A stretch of DNA of 64,000 nucleotides from Candidatus Eiseniibacteriota bacterium (GTDB taxonomy: Bacteria; Joyebacterota; Joyebacteria; Joyebacterales; Joyebacteraceae), in NCBI GenBank assembly GCA_030622115.1, contig JAUXGN010000002.1, forward strand, positions 43,363-107,362, written 5' to 3'. The notes beneath the pieces were generated by a model, which was given only the letters and a program-made list of their open reading frames with translations, ran no database searches and was not told the DNA's origin. A program made the translations under genes and the position numbers. Positions 42,415 to 52,100 of this stretch are shown here, one piece after another (within the stretch, counting starts at the first letter, position 1; every line of letters starts with the position of its first letter).

Positions 42415-42957
42415 TCACACCTTCGATATCGGTGTATCATACCTGAACTCGCGGAAAGCAGCCCTTATCCGGGTCAACTCGCTCGCGACCGTTCTCCGCG
42501 AGACGCTCAGCATGCCCGCCACCTCATCCTGGGTGAACCCCTGCGCAACGGCGTACAGCACTCGCTGCTGTCTGGCCGTCAGGTGGTCGACGGCATCGTG
42601 CATCTCGACCGACAACGCGAAGGCTTCCGGGACCATGTCAAGCGGCGCCTGCATGAGGAGCTTCTGCCACTCGCTCGGAATGAAGCGAACGGCCTCGGGG
42701 TCGATATCACCAAGGATCCCGTATAGGATCACCTGACGGTCGAGATCACCGTCGGGGCAGTCGATCGCCGTCCGTGTCATGAACTTGAGAGCGCGCCAGC
42801 GGGCGCTGGAGAGGTACCAGCTCTTGGTCTTTCCCTCGGGGGAGCGCCAGATGTGGATCCGCATCTCCTGAGTGAGGTCCTCACGAAGCATCGCGTCAGG
42901 CGTGAGCCCGGTTGCGATCCTTGCTATGTCCGGCTCGAACTCCTGCCACCTCTCCAT
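42415..42957 (-). CDS. sigma-70-family (ECF-like) RNA polymerase sigma factor
   Basis: This is a 180-residue protein. The N-terminal part resembles sigma region 2 (LREDLTQEMRIHIWRSPEG...SWYLSSARWRALKFM). The C-terminal part (about 125-172) is a clear region 4 helix-turn-helix: LTARQQRVLYAVAQGFTQDEVAGMLSVSRRTVASELTRIR. The middle linker is longer than usual. There is no anti-sigma gene beside it, and it is probably transcribed from 43017-43045. It could be a divergent sigma factor or a phage-like sigma-70-related regulator. Confidence 0.75.
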   Translation of the reverse strand: MERWQEFEPDIARIATGLTPDAMLREDLTQEMRIHIWRSPEGKTKSWYLSSARWRALKFMTRTAIDCPDGDLDRQVILYGILGDIDPEAVRFIPSEWQKLLMQAPLDMVPEAFALSVEMHDAVDHLTARQQRVLYAVAQGFTQDEVAGMLSVSRRTVASELTRIRAAFREFRYDTPISKV

Positions 42958-43016
42958 TGCTTATCACCCGTTCTGGCACTCTCGAATCGCGAATTGCGCG
43001 TTCATCAGCTACTCTG

Positions 43017-43045
43017 ATTCTGTCACGACACAAGGCCGGTGTCAA
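43017..43045 (-). promoter_or_regulatory. promoter of the sigma factor gene
   Basis: On the minus strand TTGACA and CAGAAT are separated by 17 bases, 60 bases before the start at 42957. Confidence 0.5.
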
Positions 43046-43088
43046 GATCTCGGCGGATTGCGCAGAGATCGCGCTTTCGAAACCACTG

Positions 43089-43118
43089 TTGACATCGTCT
43101 CGACCCGCCCAATAGAAT
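43089..43118 (+). promoter_or_regulatory. promoter of the lipoprotein-transglutaminase cluster
   Basis: TTGACA and TAGAAT are separated by 18 bases. The leader contains a strong hairpin at 43189-43209 (GCACCCGG/CCGGGTGC) before the gene at 43241. Confidence 0.5.
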
Positions 43119-43240
43119 ACGATAACAAGTTTCATGCCTGACGCGACGCTGGCGTCGGCGGCTTGCGGATTCGCCCCTGTTTCAAGCCGCACCCGGTCCT
43201 TCCGGGTGCTCGTACCTCAAGCGTCACACCGGGAGGCATA

Positions 43241-43567
43241 ATGAGACAGAAGAGAAGTGTCGTAGCGCTCGTGCTTGTGTCGTTGGTGGGGCTGGTGTTG
43301 CTTGCCGGATGCGCCGCCAAGACGGGGGGGGACGGTGAGTTCCCGGACGACCCGAAGCTTCTCCAGAACGAACTTGAGAGGGTAACGATGGATCTCGAGA
43401 ACGTGGAGGAGATGCTGGTTGCGAACAAGGTCGAGCAGCAGATGGAAGACGGCGATGCAATCAGGCAGATCATCCGTGAACTTGAGATGGACCTCTACAA
43501 TCTGAGGGGACAGAAGGCCGCTATCGAGGAGAGGCTTGCCGAACTCAAGGCAGCCGGCAAGCTGTAG
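43241..43567 (+). CDS. small coiled-coil lipoprotein
   Basis: This is a 108-residue lipoprotein. GGGAGGCATA precedes the ATG. Residues 1-23 are a lipoprotein signal ending LLAGC, with the lipidated Cys at 23. The mature part is a heptad-rich coiled coil (LLQNELERVTMDLENVEEMLVANKVEQQ...IIRELEMDLYNLRGQKAAIEERLAELKAAG), rather like Lpp or YbgF-like spacer proteins. Function is unknown; a periplasmic spacer or assembly role is inferred. The next two genes encode a transglutaminase-like protein and another lipoprotein. Confidence 0.88.
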   Translation: MRQKRSVVALVLVSLVGLVLLAGCAAKTGGDGEFPDDPKLLQNELERVTMDLENVEEMLVANKVEQQMEDGDAIRQIIRELEMDLYNLRGQKAAIEERLAELKAAGKL

Positions 43568-43662
43568 GCAACACCGTTGAAGGTGGACTGGATCTCACAA
43601 GGCGTCATGTGCTCTCTGGGAGAGGCCGATGCCGACCAGAGAATCAGACTGGAGGTGGATGT

Positions 43663-45153
43663 TTGAGCCCGCGCAGGTCGCTCGCATTCTCGTGCGCGTT
43701 GATTGTTGCTCTCTTGACGGTGGTCCCAGCCGGTGCTGTGCTGGAGGAATACTGGTACGAGACCACGATTGACGGAGCGTCGACCGGCTATGTGCGGGAG
43801 TGGGTAGAGGAAGACGCGAATGCGGATGGGAATCGCGTCAGTGGTTCCTACACCAGGATGATGGCCATGCGTGGTCGCCAGCTCGTTCGCGTGGAACTGA
43901 GTGAGAGCTGGGTGGAGACACAGGACGGGAGTCCTGTCAGCTACCATCTTGCAAGCCGCGTGTCGTCGGAGGAACGCGAGCTGGATCTCACGATCACATC
44001 CGGGACCGCCAGGCTTCGCATCTCCCTCATGGACGATGCTATCGTGTCGGATGTATCACTCGATGAGGGCTTTCTCTTCCCGAGGGGCGTTTGGAAGATG
44101 CACGTCGAGAGGGGATTCGTTCCCGGCGATAGCTACACGTTCTCCGCGTTTGACCCTGACTTCTCGGAGATTGCCTCCTTCGAGGTCTCCGTCGTGGGTG
44201 CGGAGCAGCTCGAGATCATGGGTGCGACCGTCGACTTGCACAAACTTGTGGTTGTGTCGCCGATCTACGCCGGTCTGGAGTTGCACGAGTGGCGCGACGA
44301 TGACGGGCTTCTGTGGAGGTCCGAAATCGCAGGCACTGGAATTGTGCAGGTACGAACAACCCGAGAAGCTGCGCTTGCTGAGAAGGAGGCTCTCGACATT
44401 CTCTCCACAGGGGCCATCCCGGTGGATGTGTCGATTCGCGCGCCCTTCAGTGTCGACGACGCTCTCTATGAGATGTGGGTGGACGGCGCCGACGTTGCCG
44501 AGTTCATTATTGAAGACAAGAGGCAATCGATCGAGGGACGAACCGAGCGCGGAGTTCTCGTGAGGGTTCGGCGAACCGAGCCGGCGAGCGAGGCCGTCGT
44601 CAGGTTCCCCATCCGCAGCACGCCGATGAAGAGTTACCTTGACGGCAATCCCCTCATGCAGACCTGGTACCCGAGAATTCTGGGTGTGGCATCGAGACAA
44701 GCCTGGGGAACAGAGCAGAACAGCTGGAAGGCCGCCAGGAACATCGAGCACTGGGTGTTCGTGGAGGTTAAGAACAAGGGGTTCGGTACGGCCTTTGCCT
44801 CAGCCCGCGAAGTGCTGGACGCGAGGGCGGGCGATTGCAGCGAGCACGCGGTGCTTGCCGCGGCGATGGGGCGCTCGATCGGGATCCCGACGAAGCTCGT
44901 ATCGGGAATCACGTACTTCCGGGGACAGTTCCTCTACCACATGTGGATAGAGATGTGGACTGGAGACGGCTGGTACGCTCTCGATCCGACGCTCGGCGAC
45001 GGCAGTGTCGATGCGATGCACATCAAGTTTGGGGAGAGCTCGGGAGAGCGTGGCAGCGTCGCGGACCTGTCTATCGGCATGCTTCGAATCTTCAACAGAG
45101 TGCAGATCGCCGTCAGGGAGTACACGATCGAAGGCAAGACCATCGTACCGTAG
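43663..45153 (+). CDS. exported transglutaminase-like protein
   Basis: This is a 496-residue exported protein. I use the TTG at 43663, which follows GGAGGTGGATG; no ATG in frame has a ribosome site. The signal peptide (SPRRSLAFSCALIVALLTVVPAGA) leads to a beta-rich half and a transglutaminase-like domain near 330-480. The catalytic triad is in place: Cys 392 in GDCSEH, His 426 in LYHMWIE, Asp 441 in LDPT. In bacteria such domains act as proteases, amidases or cross-linkers; the substrate is not evident. It is flanked by two lipoprotein genes that may be partners. Confidence 0.87.
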   Translation: MSPRRSLAFSCALIVALLTVVPAGAVLEEYWYETTIDGASTGYVREWVEEDANADGNRVSGSYTRMMAMRGRQLVRVELSESWVETQDGSPVSYHLASRVSSEERELDLTITSGTARLRISLMDDAIVSDVSLDEGFLFPRGVWKMHVERGFVPGDSYTFSAFDPDFSEIASFEVSVVGAEQLEIMGATVDLHKLVVVSPIYAGLELHEWRDDDGLLWRSEIAGTGIVQVRTTREAALAEKEALDILSTGAIPVDVSIRAPFSVDDALYEMWVDGADVAEFIIEDKRQSIEGRTERGVLVRVRRTEPASEAVVRFPIRSTPMKSYLDGNPLMQTWYPRILGVASRQAWGTEQNSWKAARNIEHWVFVEVKNKGFGTAFASAREVLDARAGDCSEHAVLAAAMGRSIGIPTKLVSGITYFRGQFLYHMWIEMWTGDGWYALDPTLGDGSVDAMHIKFGESSGERGSVADLSIGMLRIFNRVQIAVREYTIEGKTIVP

Positions 45154-45185
45154 AACTACGGCACGGACTTCATTGGAGGCACACA

Positions 45186-45812
45186 ATGATCCACCTGCGT
45201 CTCATTCTGATACTGATGCTCGCGACCCTTCTTGTTCTGATCGTCGGGGGCTGTTCTGGTTCAGGGGATGATGGCGCCGCGACGGAGACGGAGGCCGGAA
45301 GCTCAGCTGGTGAACCGGACGACAGCGGACCGTCGAGAGGAGCGCTGGCACGCGGCGTGAGCACTGACGCCGGAGAGGAAGGCGCAGAGCCGTCTCCGGA
45401 GATACAGCTGGTCGAGTTCACCTATGAATGGCGCGTGTCTCCGAAGAAGGGGCTCAAGATCCGTCTCGGCTTTGAGAATCCACACGATACATATGAGCGT
45501 GCGCGCGGCTACGTGGTTGTCGTGGCCGGCTACACGAAGTCTCGCGGTGCGGTGACTGGGGTCTATCCGTGGAACGTGGAACTCACGAACGGCCTGCCGA
45601 ATGATTACTCGAACGGCACGCATCTCCTCTTTCGCGGCGATCAGGAGATTGACGCCTTCATTCCGTACGAGAATTCTGAGGGGTACTTTGACAACGTCAG
45701 GCTCCTCGTCTACTCTGAAGATGGTGAGATACTACGCGATCAGAGCTACGAGTTGGACGTGACGGGCGCGTCCACAGGAGTTCAGAAGCCGAAGACCCAA
45801 CTCGATCTGTAG
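45186..45812 (+). CDS. lipoprotein, 208 residues
   Basis: TTGGAGGCACACA precedes the ATG. The signal ends LIVGGC, so the Cys near residue 23 is lipidated. A low-complexity acidic and Ser-rich linker (about 24-70) precedes a beta-sandwich-like domain (VEFTYEWRVSPKKGLKIRLGFENPHDTYERARGYVVVVAGYTK...). I do not recognise the domain. It follows the transglutaminase-like gene at a 32-base distance. Confidence 0.85.
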   Translation: MIHLRLILILMLATLLVLIVGGCSGSGDDGAATETEAGSSAGEPDDSGPSRGALARGVSTDAGEEGAEPSPEIQLVEFTYEWRVSPKKGLKIRLGFENPHDTYERARGYVVVVAGYTKSRGAVTGVYPWNVELTNGLPNDYSNGTHLLFRGDQEIDAFIPYENSEGYFDNVRLLVYSEDGEILRDQSYELDVTGASTGVQKPKTQLDL

Positions 45813-45831
45813 ATGCGCACGGGAGGGAACA

Positions 45832-45945
45832 ATGGGCAAGGACAAGGTGGGACACGGCGATATGAAGAAGGCGCAACTCTCCAAGAAGGAGAAGCGCCAG
45901 AAGAAGAGGGACAAGAAGGAGACGAAGAAGACGGGACTCATATAG
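45832..45945 (+). CDS. 37-residue Lys-rich basic peptide
   Basis: This small gene has a perfect ribosome site (GGGAGGGAACA) before its ATG. The product is MGKDKVGHGDMKKAQLSKKE and then a run of KR/KK repeats to GLI, about 40 percent Lys plus Arg, with no hydrophobic segment. Such peptides can bind nucleic acid or the ribosome; this resembles short Lys-rich proteins in other genomes, but I cannot name it. Confidence 0.7.
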   Translation: MGKDKVGHGDMKKAQLSKKEKRQKKRDKKETKKTGLI

Positions 45946-45967
45946 TCTCGCTGCTGGGTCTGAGTTC

Positions 45968-46603
45968 CTAGTCCCACGACACCGTCAGATTCTCATCGGG
46001 GAAGAAGTCGGTGTACCGTCTGTAGTGGACGATTGTGTCTCCGTGCGATTCCGTCCGATCAGGGGTGAAGGATAGCATAACCCCCTCGAACGAGGCGGGA
46101 ATCCGAAACTCGAACTCCGCAACCTCGATCGGTCGTTCCCAGAGCTTCGTGGTCGTGACGATGTATATGGCGCGGTTGCTGCTTATCTCCTGAACATACC
46201 TGACCTTGATGAGCTTCTCCTCACGTGGGGTGAAGCTCATCGTCCATCTGACATCGGTCTCCCCGCGCACGAAGCCGATCGGCTCGAAGCTGTCCCGCCT
46301 CTCTTCCCATACCTTGGTCTGGAACGGGTAGAGGTGATTCCTGTCCACGGGGAATGGGTAGATGATGCCCACGGTTGAACTCTCATCAGAGTCGTTCCGG
46401 AAGTAGTAGAGGGCCGTCACCGCCGTGCGTGTCGCCGACGGTTCGACCGTCACGTACTCGCGGTAAAACCGGACCGGGTTCTGGCGGGTCGACGCGACGT
46501 CGTTGTTTCCAGCAGGGGGAACGCCGGAGTCGTGCTGGCATCCGCAGGCGAGTTGGGTGAGCAGAGCTGCTACTAGAATCAATCCACCGGCCAAGCGCTT
46601 CAC
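45968..46603 (-). CDS. lipoprotein with predicted beta-rich periplasmic domain
   Basis: This is a 211-residue protein with a GTG start after GGGAGGTACAGCAA. The lipoprotein signal reads LILVAALLTQLACGC, so a Cys near residue 20-22 is lipidated. The mature region has ALYYFRNDSDESSTVGIIYPFPVDRNHLYPFQTKVWEER and FEFRIPASFEGVMLSFTPDRTESHGDTIVHYRR, a DUF4424-like or surface beta-sandwich pattern with no catalytic motif I recognise. It is downstream of an outer-membrane gene on the same strand. Confidence 0.82.
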   Translation of the reverse strand: MKRLAGGLILVAALLTQLACGCQHDSGVPPAGNNDVASTRQNPVRFYREYVTVEPSATRTAVTALYYFRNDSDESSTVGIIYPFPVDRNHLYPFQTKVWEERRDSFEPIGFVRGETDVRWTMSFTPREEKLIKVRYVQEISSNRAIYIVTTTKLWERPIEVAEFEFRIPASFEGVMLSFTPDRTESHGDTIVHYRRYTDFFPDENLTVSWD

Positions 46604-46722
46604 TTGCTGTACCTCCCAAACATATGTGTCGCCCTCCCGGTTGCCGTCGGCAGAAGGCCGAGGTGGAATCGAGAGGGCGATCTCAGATTACTCGCTGATC
46701 CTGAAGCCTGTCACCCACGCGT

Positions 46723-47271
46723 CTACAGGTAGATGAAACCGGCGAGGGCTGTCTCAGTCGCAAGTGAGAATGACCCGAAGTACATGCCGAGACCTACCTC
46801 GCCCTCGACGCTCAGGTGCTTGGTTATGAAGTACTCCGCGCCGAAGACACCGATGACGCCGAACGATGTATGACTGTCATCGCCACCACCGTCGTCTCGA
46901 TCATCTCCGCCTCTCCAATCCGACGGATCGAAATCGTAGCCACCGCCCATGCCACCGGAGGTGTGGCCGATGCTTACTCTGCCGCCCCAGTAGGGCTGGA
47001 ACTGGCTGTCCGTGCCGTTCGTGAACAGCACGCCGGCGCCGATGCCGATGTCGGAACTCGAGTTGCCGCTGTCCGACCACGTGCTGAGCGAGAGAGCGAC
47101 TTCGAGCGCCATGTTGTCACCGAGCCGGGTCTTTCCGATGATCGTGCCGGAACCGCTGGGCAGGAGAATTCCTCCTACGGCAAAGCCATCGCCGTAGCTT
47201 CCAGCGGCGGCCAGGAGAGGAAACACGAGCACGCTGAGAAGCACGAGTCCCGTCAGAGTACGAAACGACAT
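46723..47271 (-). CDS. small outer-membrane beta-barrel protein
   Basis: This is a 182-residue exported protein; the ATG at 47271 follows GAAGGAGGACATTC. The signal peptide ends near LLAAAGSYGDG. The rest is alternating strands (GGILLPSGSGTIIGKTRL, MALEVALSLSTWS, GIGAGVLFTNG, PYWGGRVSIGHTSGG, VIGVFGAEYFITKHLSVEGEVGLGMYFGSFSL) that suit an eight-stranded OmpA/OmpX-sized barrel. An acidic loop is rich in Asp and Gly (DDRDDGGGDDSHTS). Confidence 0.8.
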   Translation of the reverse strand: MSFRTLTGLVLLSVLVFPLLAAAGSYGDGFAVGGILLPSGSGTIIGKTRLGDNMALEVALSLSTWSDSGNSSSDIGIGAGVLFTNGTDSQFQPYWGGRVSIGHTSGGMGGGYDFDPSDWRGGDDRDDGGGDDSHTSFGVIGVFGAEYFITKHLSVEGEVGLGMYFGSFSLATETALAGFIYL

Positions 47272-47404
47272 GAATGTCCTCCTTCTCGGGCGAATAGTCG
47301 CCACGATCTGTGGAGTTTGTCAACTATGACCATCTGCGAATTGTGCAGCATGCTAGCACCGCGAGCCGGAGCTGTCAAGCTGTCGGTGGGGAGCGCCATT
47401 CCCC

Positions 47405-47433
47405 TTGACGCGGACATTTGTGCGTGTTACGTT
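47405..47433 (+). promoter_or_regulatory. candidate promoter of the XRE-cupin gene
   Basis: TTGACG and TACGTT are separated by 17 bases, 88 bases before the start at 47521. Confidence 0.35.
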
Positions 47434-47520
47434 TTGTTGGAGAATCTGCAGGCCGTCGTGGTAGAGCTCCTTGCCGGAGCGGTCGCGACTGGAATCGATC
47501 CGATCCGAAAGGAGCAGCAG

Positions 47521-48090
47521 ATGCCGAGCACGCAGGAAGTAGGCGAGCGACTGAAGGCCGTCCGGAAGAAGAGGGAGATGACCCTGAAGCAGGTCGCCGA
47601 GGGAGCTGGGATGTCTCCGACACACATATCGGAGATAGAAAGAGGCAAAACCTCTCCGACCGTCGGCGCCCTCCGCAAGATCGCCGCTGCGCTTGAGAAG
47701 GACACCGCGTACTTCGTCGAGGAAAGACCTCTTCCGAAGATCTCAGTGGTGAAGAAGGAAAGCCGCGAAGCGGTGCTTCTGCCAGGAGTGGGTGACACAT
47801 TCATAACCGCGAAGGCACTGACCCAGGGGATTCCGGCCGGGCGCGTCACGGTCGTCCTGATCGAGCAGGATGAGGGTGGGAGCATGAAGCTTGAAAAACA
47901 CCCTGGTGAGGAAGCGCTCCTGATGATCAGTGGCGAGGCCAAGGCGAAAGTGGGAGACGACGAGTTCGTCGTCAGGAACGGTGACTGCCTGCACTACTCC
48001 GCTCGTCTCGACCGTTCGATCGCATTCACGGGCAAGGGCAGGAACAAGGCTCTGTGGGTCAAAGTCGTGCCTGGCGCTATCAAGTGGTAA
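47521..48090 (+). CDS. XRE-family transcriptional regulator with C-terminal cupin domain
   Basis: This 189-residue regulator begins at the ATG preceded by AAAGGAGCAGCAG; longer in-frame starts lack a ribosome site. Residues about 8-62 are a lambda-repressor-like helix-turn-helix: LKAVRKKREMTLKQVAEGAGMSPTHISEIERGKTSPTVGALRKIAAAL. Residues about 105-185 form a cupin ligand-binding barrel with the EKHPGEEALLMISGEAKAKVGDDEF motif. Such regulators (PuuR-like) sense small molecules. The operator is not obvious. It stands alone on the plus strand. Confidence 0.9.
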   Translation: MPSTQEVGERLKAVRKKREMTLKQVAEGAGMSPTHISEIERGKTSPTVGALRKIAAALEKDTAYFVEERPLPKISVVKKESREAVLLPGVGDTFITAKALTQGIPAGRVTVVLIEQDEGGSMKLEKHPGEEALLMISGEAKAKVGDDEFVVRNGDCLHYSARLDRSIAFTGKGRNKALWVKVVPGAIKW

Positions 48091-48117
48091 TGTAAAACGA
48101 TTGCAGCAGGAACAATG

Positions 48118-48142
48118 CCGGACGTCCAAGGTGGGCGTCCGG
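48118..48142 (+). terminator. hairpin after the XRE-cupin gene
   Basis: CCGGACG / CGTCCGG with an 11-base loop is followed by TTGTC. Confidence 0.45.
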
Positions 48143-48181
48143 TTGTCACGTCGCGGGGGTGCGGGTGTTGTGTTGCGGTTG

Positions 48182-49144
48182 TCAGAGCGCGATACGGAGA
48201 GAGAAGCGCATCGTGTTTTCCAGATAGCCGAACACGTACGCGAAATCCACCGAGAACGTTGTGCCACCGACCGGGATATCTGCTCCGGCGCCGAGCGTGT
48301 ACTCCTCAAGCTCACCCGGCGGCAGATCCCGCACGTAGCCGCCCCTCAGCGAAGCGACATCGAGGATTCCCACTTCTGCACCGACCATGAGGCGGTCGGG
48401 GTTGTCCTGCCTCAGTGATTTGTCGAGGTCCAGCTCCAGCGAGACCGCCTCGCGCGGACTCACCATGAATCCGAACACTACAGCGACAGGCACGTTCTCC
48501 TCGTATGCTCCTCCGGCCGACGAATTCCACTTGAGCGAGCCCACGAGATCGCGCGCCCGGACTGCCACCGCCGTCGATCCGGTGACTGGAACCAGAATGC
48601 CCACATCGAATGAGATGCCGAACGCGTTGCCGGTGACCTGTCCTTCTGTGCCGGCGTTGTTGCCGAACGAAGCCCATCTCGTACGTGCCGATGCGCCCGC
48701 CGAGATGTGCGTCGAGGGAAGCCACGGTGTCGTCAGGATCGCGTGAGAGACACCCACGAGCGCTGTTGTTTCCGTCAGAACCTCATCTCCGGAATGGATG
48801 AGTCCGACGCCGAGCGTGTAGCCACCGTTCATGCGGACGGCTCCGCAGAGGGCGGAGTAGGGGATGAGTCCCATTTGGTCACCGTAGGTAGCAGCGAGTT
48901 CCGTGTGCGCTTCGACGCCGCTGAGTCCGGCCGGGTTCCAGAAGATGGACTCGGCGCCCATGGGCCGCGCCGTCACCGCTCCAGCCATCCCGATCGGCCT
49001 TGCTCCTATGCCTGTTTCGACGAACGCCGCCGGTATGTCCGAGAGTTCCTGCGCGCGCGCGTCCGTGGCGCACAGGCAGACCACCAGGGATGCCGCAGCG
49101 ATGAGGCTTGTTGGGCAATGTCTGATTCTGCTTGAGCAACTCAT
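48182..49144 (-). CDS. PorV/PorQ-like outer-membrane protein
   Basis: This is a 320-residue exported protein; the ATG at 49144 begins a signal peptide ending DARA-QE. The family mark near the mature N-terminus, FVETGIGARPIGMAGAVTARPMGAESIFWNPAGLSG, is characteristic of PorV/PorQ-type proteins that in Bacteroidota help type IX secretion substrates at the outer membrane. The rest is regular barrel strands ending SLRIAL. It starts 11 bases beyond the stop of the giant repeat protein, so it is the last gene of a three-gene operon with that protein and a FadL-like barrel. Confidence 0.86.
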   Translation of the reverse strand: MSCSSRIRHCPTSLIAAASLVVCLCATDARAQELSDIPAAFVETGIGARPIGMAGAVTARPMGAESIFWNPAGLSGVEAHTELAATYGDQMGLIPYSALCGAVRMNGGYTLGVGLIHSGDEVLTETTALVGVSHAILTTPWLPSTHISAGASARTRWASFGNNAGTEGQVTGNAFGISFDVGILVPVTGSTAVAVRARDLVGSLKWNSSAGGAYEENVPVAVVFGFMVSPREAVSLELDLDKSLRQDNPDRLMVGAEVGILDVASLRGGYVRDLPPGELEEYTLGAGADIPVGGTTFSVDFAYVFGYLENTMRFSLRIAL

Positions 49145-49155
49145 TGCTGCACCGC

Positions 49156-52100
49156 CTACTTCACAAGCACGAGTGTGGCAAGCACCCGGACCGTGCCGGT
49201 TGGGTCCTTCGCCGATATCTCGACCACGTAGCGGCCGTTCCTCGCCTTTTCCCCTGCGTCGGTGAGACCGTCCCACTCGACAGACGCCCGTCCTTTACCC
49301 TGTGGCTCGTTGGTCACCAGTTCTCTCACCAGTTGGGCCGCCATGTTGAACACCCTGACGGTCACGAACGGCATTCTCGCCTCATTGGACGAAAGGGTGT
49401 AGGTGATGATGACCGGCCCGTTTCCGGGAGAGAACGGGTTGGGTTCGGCCGAGACGTCCGAGACCCCGAGCGATCCTGATCTGGATGCGGTTGCGTACTC
49501 GGCCAGGGATTCCATAGGTGCTTCCATGTCGCCGCCGGCGTGATCCGCGTCGACGAAGTCCCACTCGAGCAGGGCCTTGTTCCAGCTGACCATTCTCGCA
49601 TCGTCGGTCGGTGACGGTAGTATCACAATCGGAAGGTGGTTCTCTTCGAACGAGAGTCCGTGTGGCTTGAGCCGGTAGCTGGACTCTTGAACCTCGTACT
49701 CGCGCGCAAAACGCTTCGCGTTCGGGAGCACGTCGTGTGACAGGTAGATGCTCTTTGTCTCGGTCACCGAACCCGCCGGGATCTCGATGGACATCCCCAG
49801 GGAATCCGTGAAGACCCCCTGTGTTGATGGATCTATCCGGAGATAGACGGTGGCGGCCAAGGTCCCCGTTGCTCCTGATCCGACGTCTCTGGCTCCAACC
49901 GCAAGCTCGCCGAAGTAGCAGGGGTCCGCCGTGAACTGCCCCGTGCCTCGTGACATGGCTCCGGCTTCCTCCGGTGAGATCCACCATTCCAGATCGGTTT
50001 CGACAAGCTCGCCGCCCTCGGCGACGGCGCTCGCCGAGTACGAGACCGCGGTTCCCGCCTCGATCTGTGTGTCGCCGCTCAGCTCGACGCGGTCGATGAG
50101 CGCACGCTCCACGCTGAAGTCGCATCCTGTCGCGGTCTCGCCCTCGCTCAGGTCCAGCGTCATCTGTGCGGGGCTTGCTATGCATCCCAGGTTTGATGTC
50201 GAGAGCACATAGCTACCGGGTCGGAGTTCGATGATCTCGTACGCCCCTGATTCATCCGGCACAGCGACCTCCATCACGCCGGTGTATGTGGTGCTGGTGG
50301 CGACGACCTCGATCTCCTGCACGTTCACGTCCTCGCCATCCGGGGAGACCGTGCCGAGCAAGCGTGCGAAGTTCCTTGGCATTGAGATCTCAAGGTTCTC
50401 GCTGTCAACCTCGATCGAGGGGGTCACGACGTCTCGATAGCCATACAGTGAGGCGACGACCGTATAGCTTTCGAGAGGAACGAGATCCACAAACGCGAAG
50501 GAACCATCCGTTTCGGACATCGCGGTTCCGAAGTGACCCGCCCCGTCGTCGGCCACCAGCGCGACACCGCACAGATTCTCGCCGGACGTGCCGTCCGTGA
50601 CGATTCCGGAGATGATCCCTTCACTGGGCAGCATCGTGAAGTCCAGGCCTGTGGTTCCCGGGCTCTGGCCTGTGATCGGGTTCTGAGATGTCGGGTAGTA
50701 GCCGGTTCTCGACGCGTGTATGTCGTACAGCTCCTCGGGATCGAGGTCGACAAGTGCGTAGAAGCCTTCCGCGTCGGTCGTTGCAGAGGAGACGAGGAGA
50801 TCGCCGACTTTGGCGTAGAGCGACACCCAGGACACCGGCGTCGAGCCGCCCGACTCCGTAACTCTCCCTGCTATCGTGCCGCTCAGCCGGAAGAGGCTCG
50901 GGTCGAACTCGACCGATTCGTGTTCGGCCAGGGCCATCGTAATCGACCGGCTGCGGTACCCCGCTCTTCCGAAGCTCACCACGTTCTCACCGGGAACGAG
51001 AGAGTCCAGGCAGTAGCGCCCCGCTGCGTCGGTGACATCGGAGGCCGATCCACCCGAGCATCTACCCGTGATGACCACGTGGGCGATAGGTTCACCGGAG
51101 AGCGAGTCGCTGACGGCGCCCTCCAAAGTGGCGAAGACCGGCAGGAGCTGAGCGTCGAGTTCGGTCAACTGTCCGCCCGCGACCTCCACACCGTAGAAGA
51201 ACGCGTTCGCGTAGCCTGAGCGCTCCATCCGTACCGAGTAGACGCCGTCATCTACCCAGAGTCTGTACTTGCCTCTGTGGTCTGTCACGGCCGACGCGCT
51301 GTCACCCCACGAGGCCACCACCTTGACGCCGCCCATCGGAATGCCGGCAGAGTTCTCTGCGATCCCGCCTATGGAACCATAGTAACAGGGCAGGGACAGG
51401 TTCAGTGTAGCCGTCTCGCCGGGGTCCAGCTCGGCCACATTCAATGAGGCGGTACCGTGCTCGTTCGCTCGGACCGTGATCTCGTACGCGCTGTTGGGTT
51501 CCACTTTCAGGGTGAATGTCCCGCTCCAGCTTGTGGACGTCCGCCAGGTCCGTCCGTCGTGTGCGGCGTCCTCCACGAGCATGTTTGCACGCCTGACGGC
51601 GCCGCGGGCATCGGTTATGGAGCCGGTGATGGTGGCATACTTCGCGACCAGACTGAGCGCCATGCCGGATGCCGACTGCCCCGGCGCAACGCTTACGACC
51701 TGAGGAGCGGACGGCTCGAAGCCGTTCTTGGCCGCTGATATTTCCCACTCGCCGGCTTCAACAGAGAGATGGAACTCTCCAGCATCATCCGAGAGCGTCT
51801 CGCCTGTGATCGCTCCACTCGTGCAGGTGACGGTCGCACGCGGCACGGCCGACCCTTCGTGCACAACATTGCCGCTCAGAGTGCTCGCCCCGTGCGCCAG
51901 CTGGAGATCGAGACCGGCCAATGCCTGACCGGGAGACGTCGCCACGAGAAGGGGAGGAGCGGATACGTAGCCCTCCATGAGAGCGCGTATGCTGTGAACT
52001 CCACTGGGGAGATCGAGTATGAAGAAGCCGTCGCGACCGGTCTCTGCTTTCAGATGTCCGTCCGTGACCAGCGCGCCGCTCACCGGCTCCCCGTCGGCGG

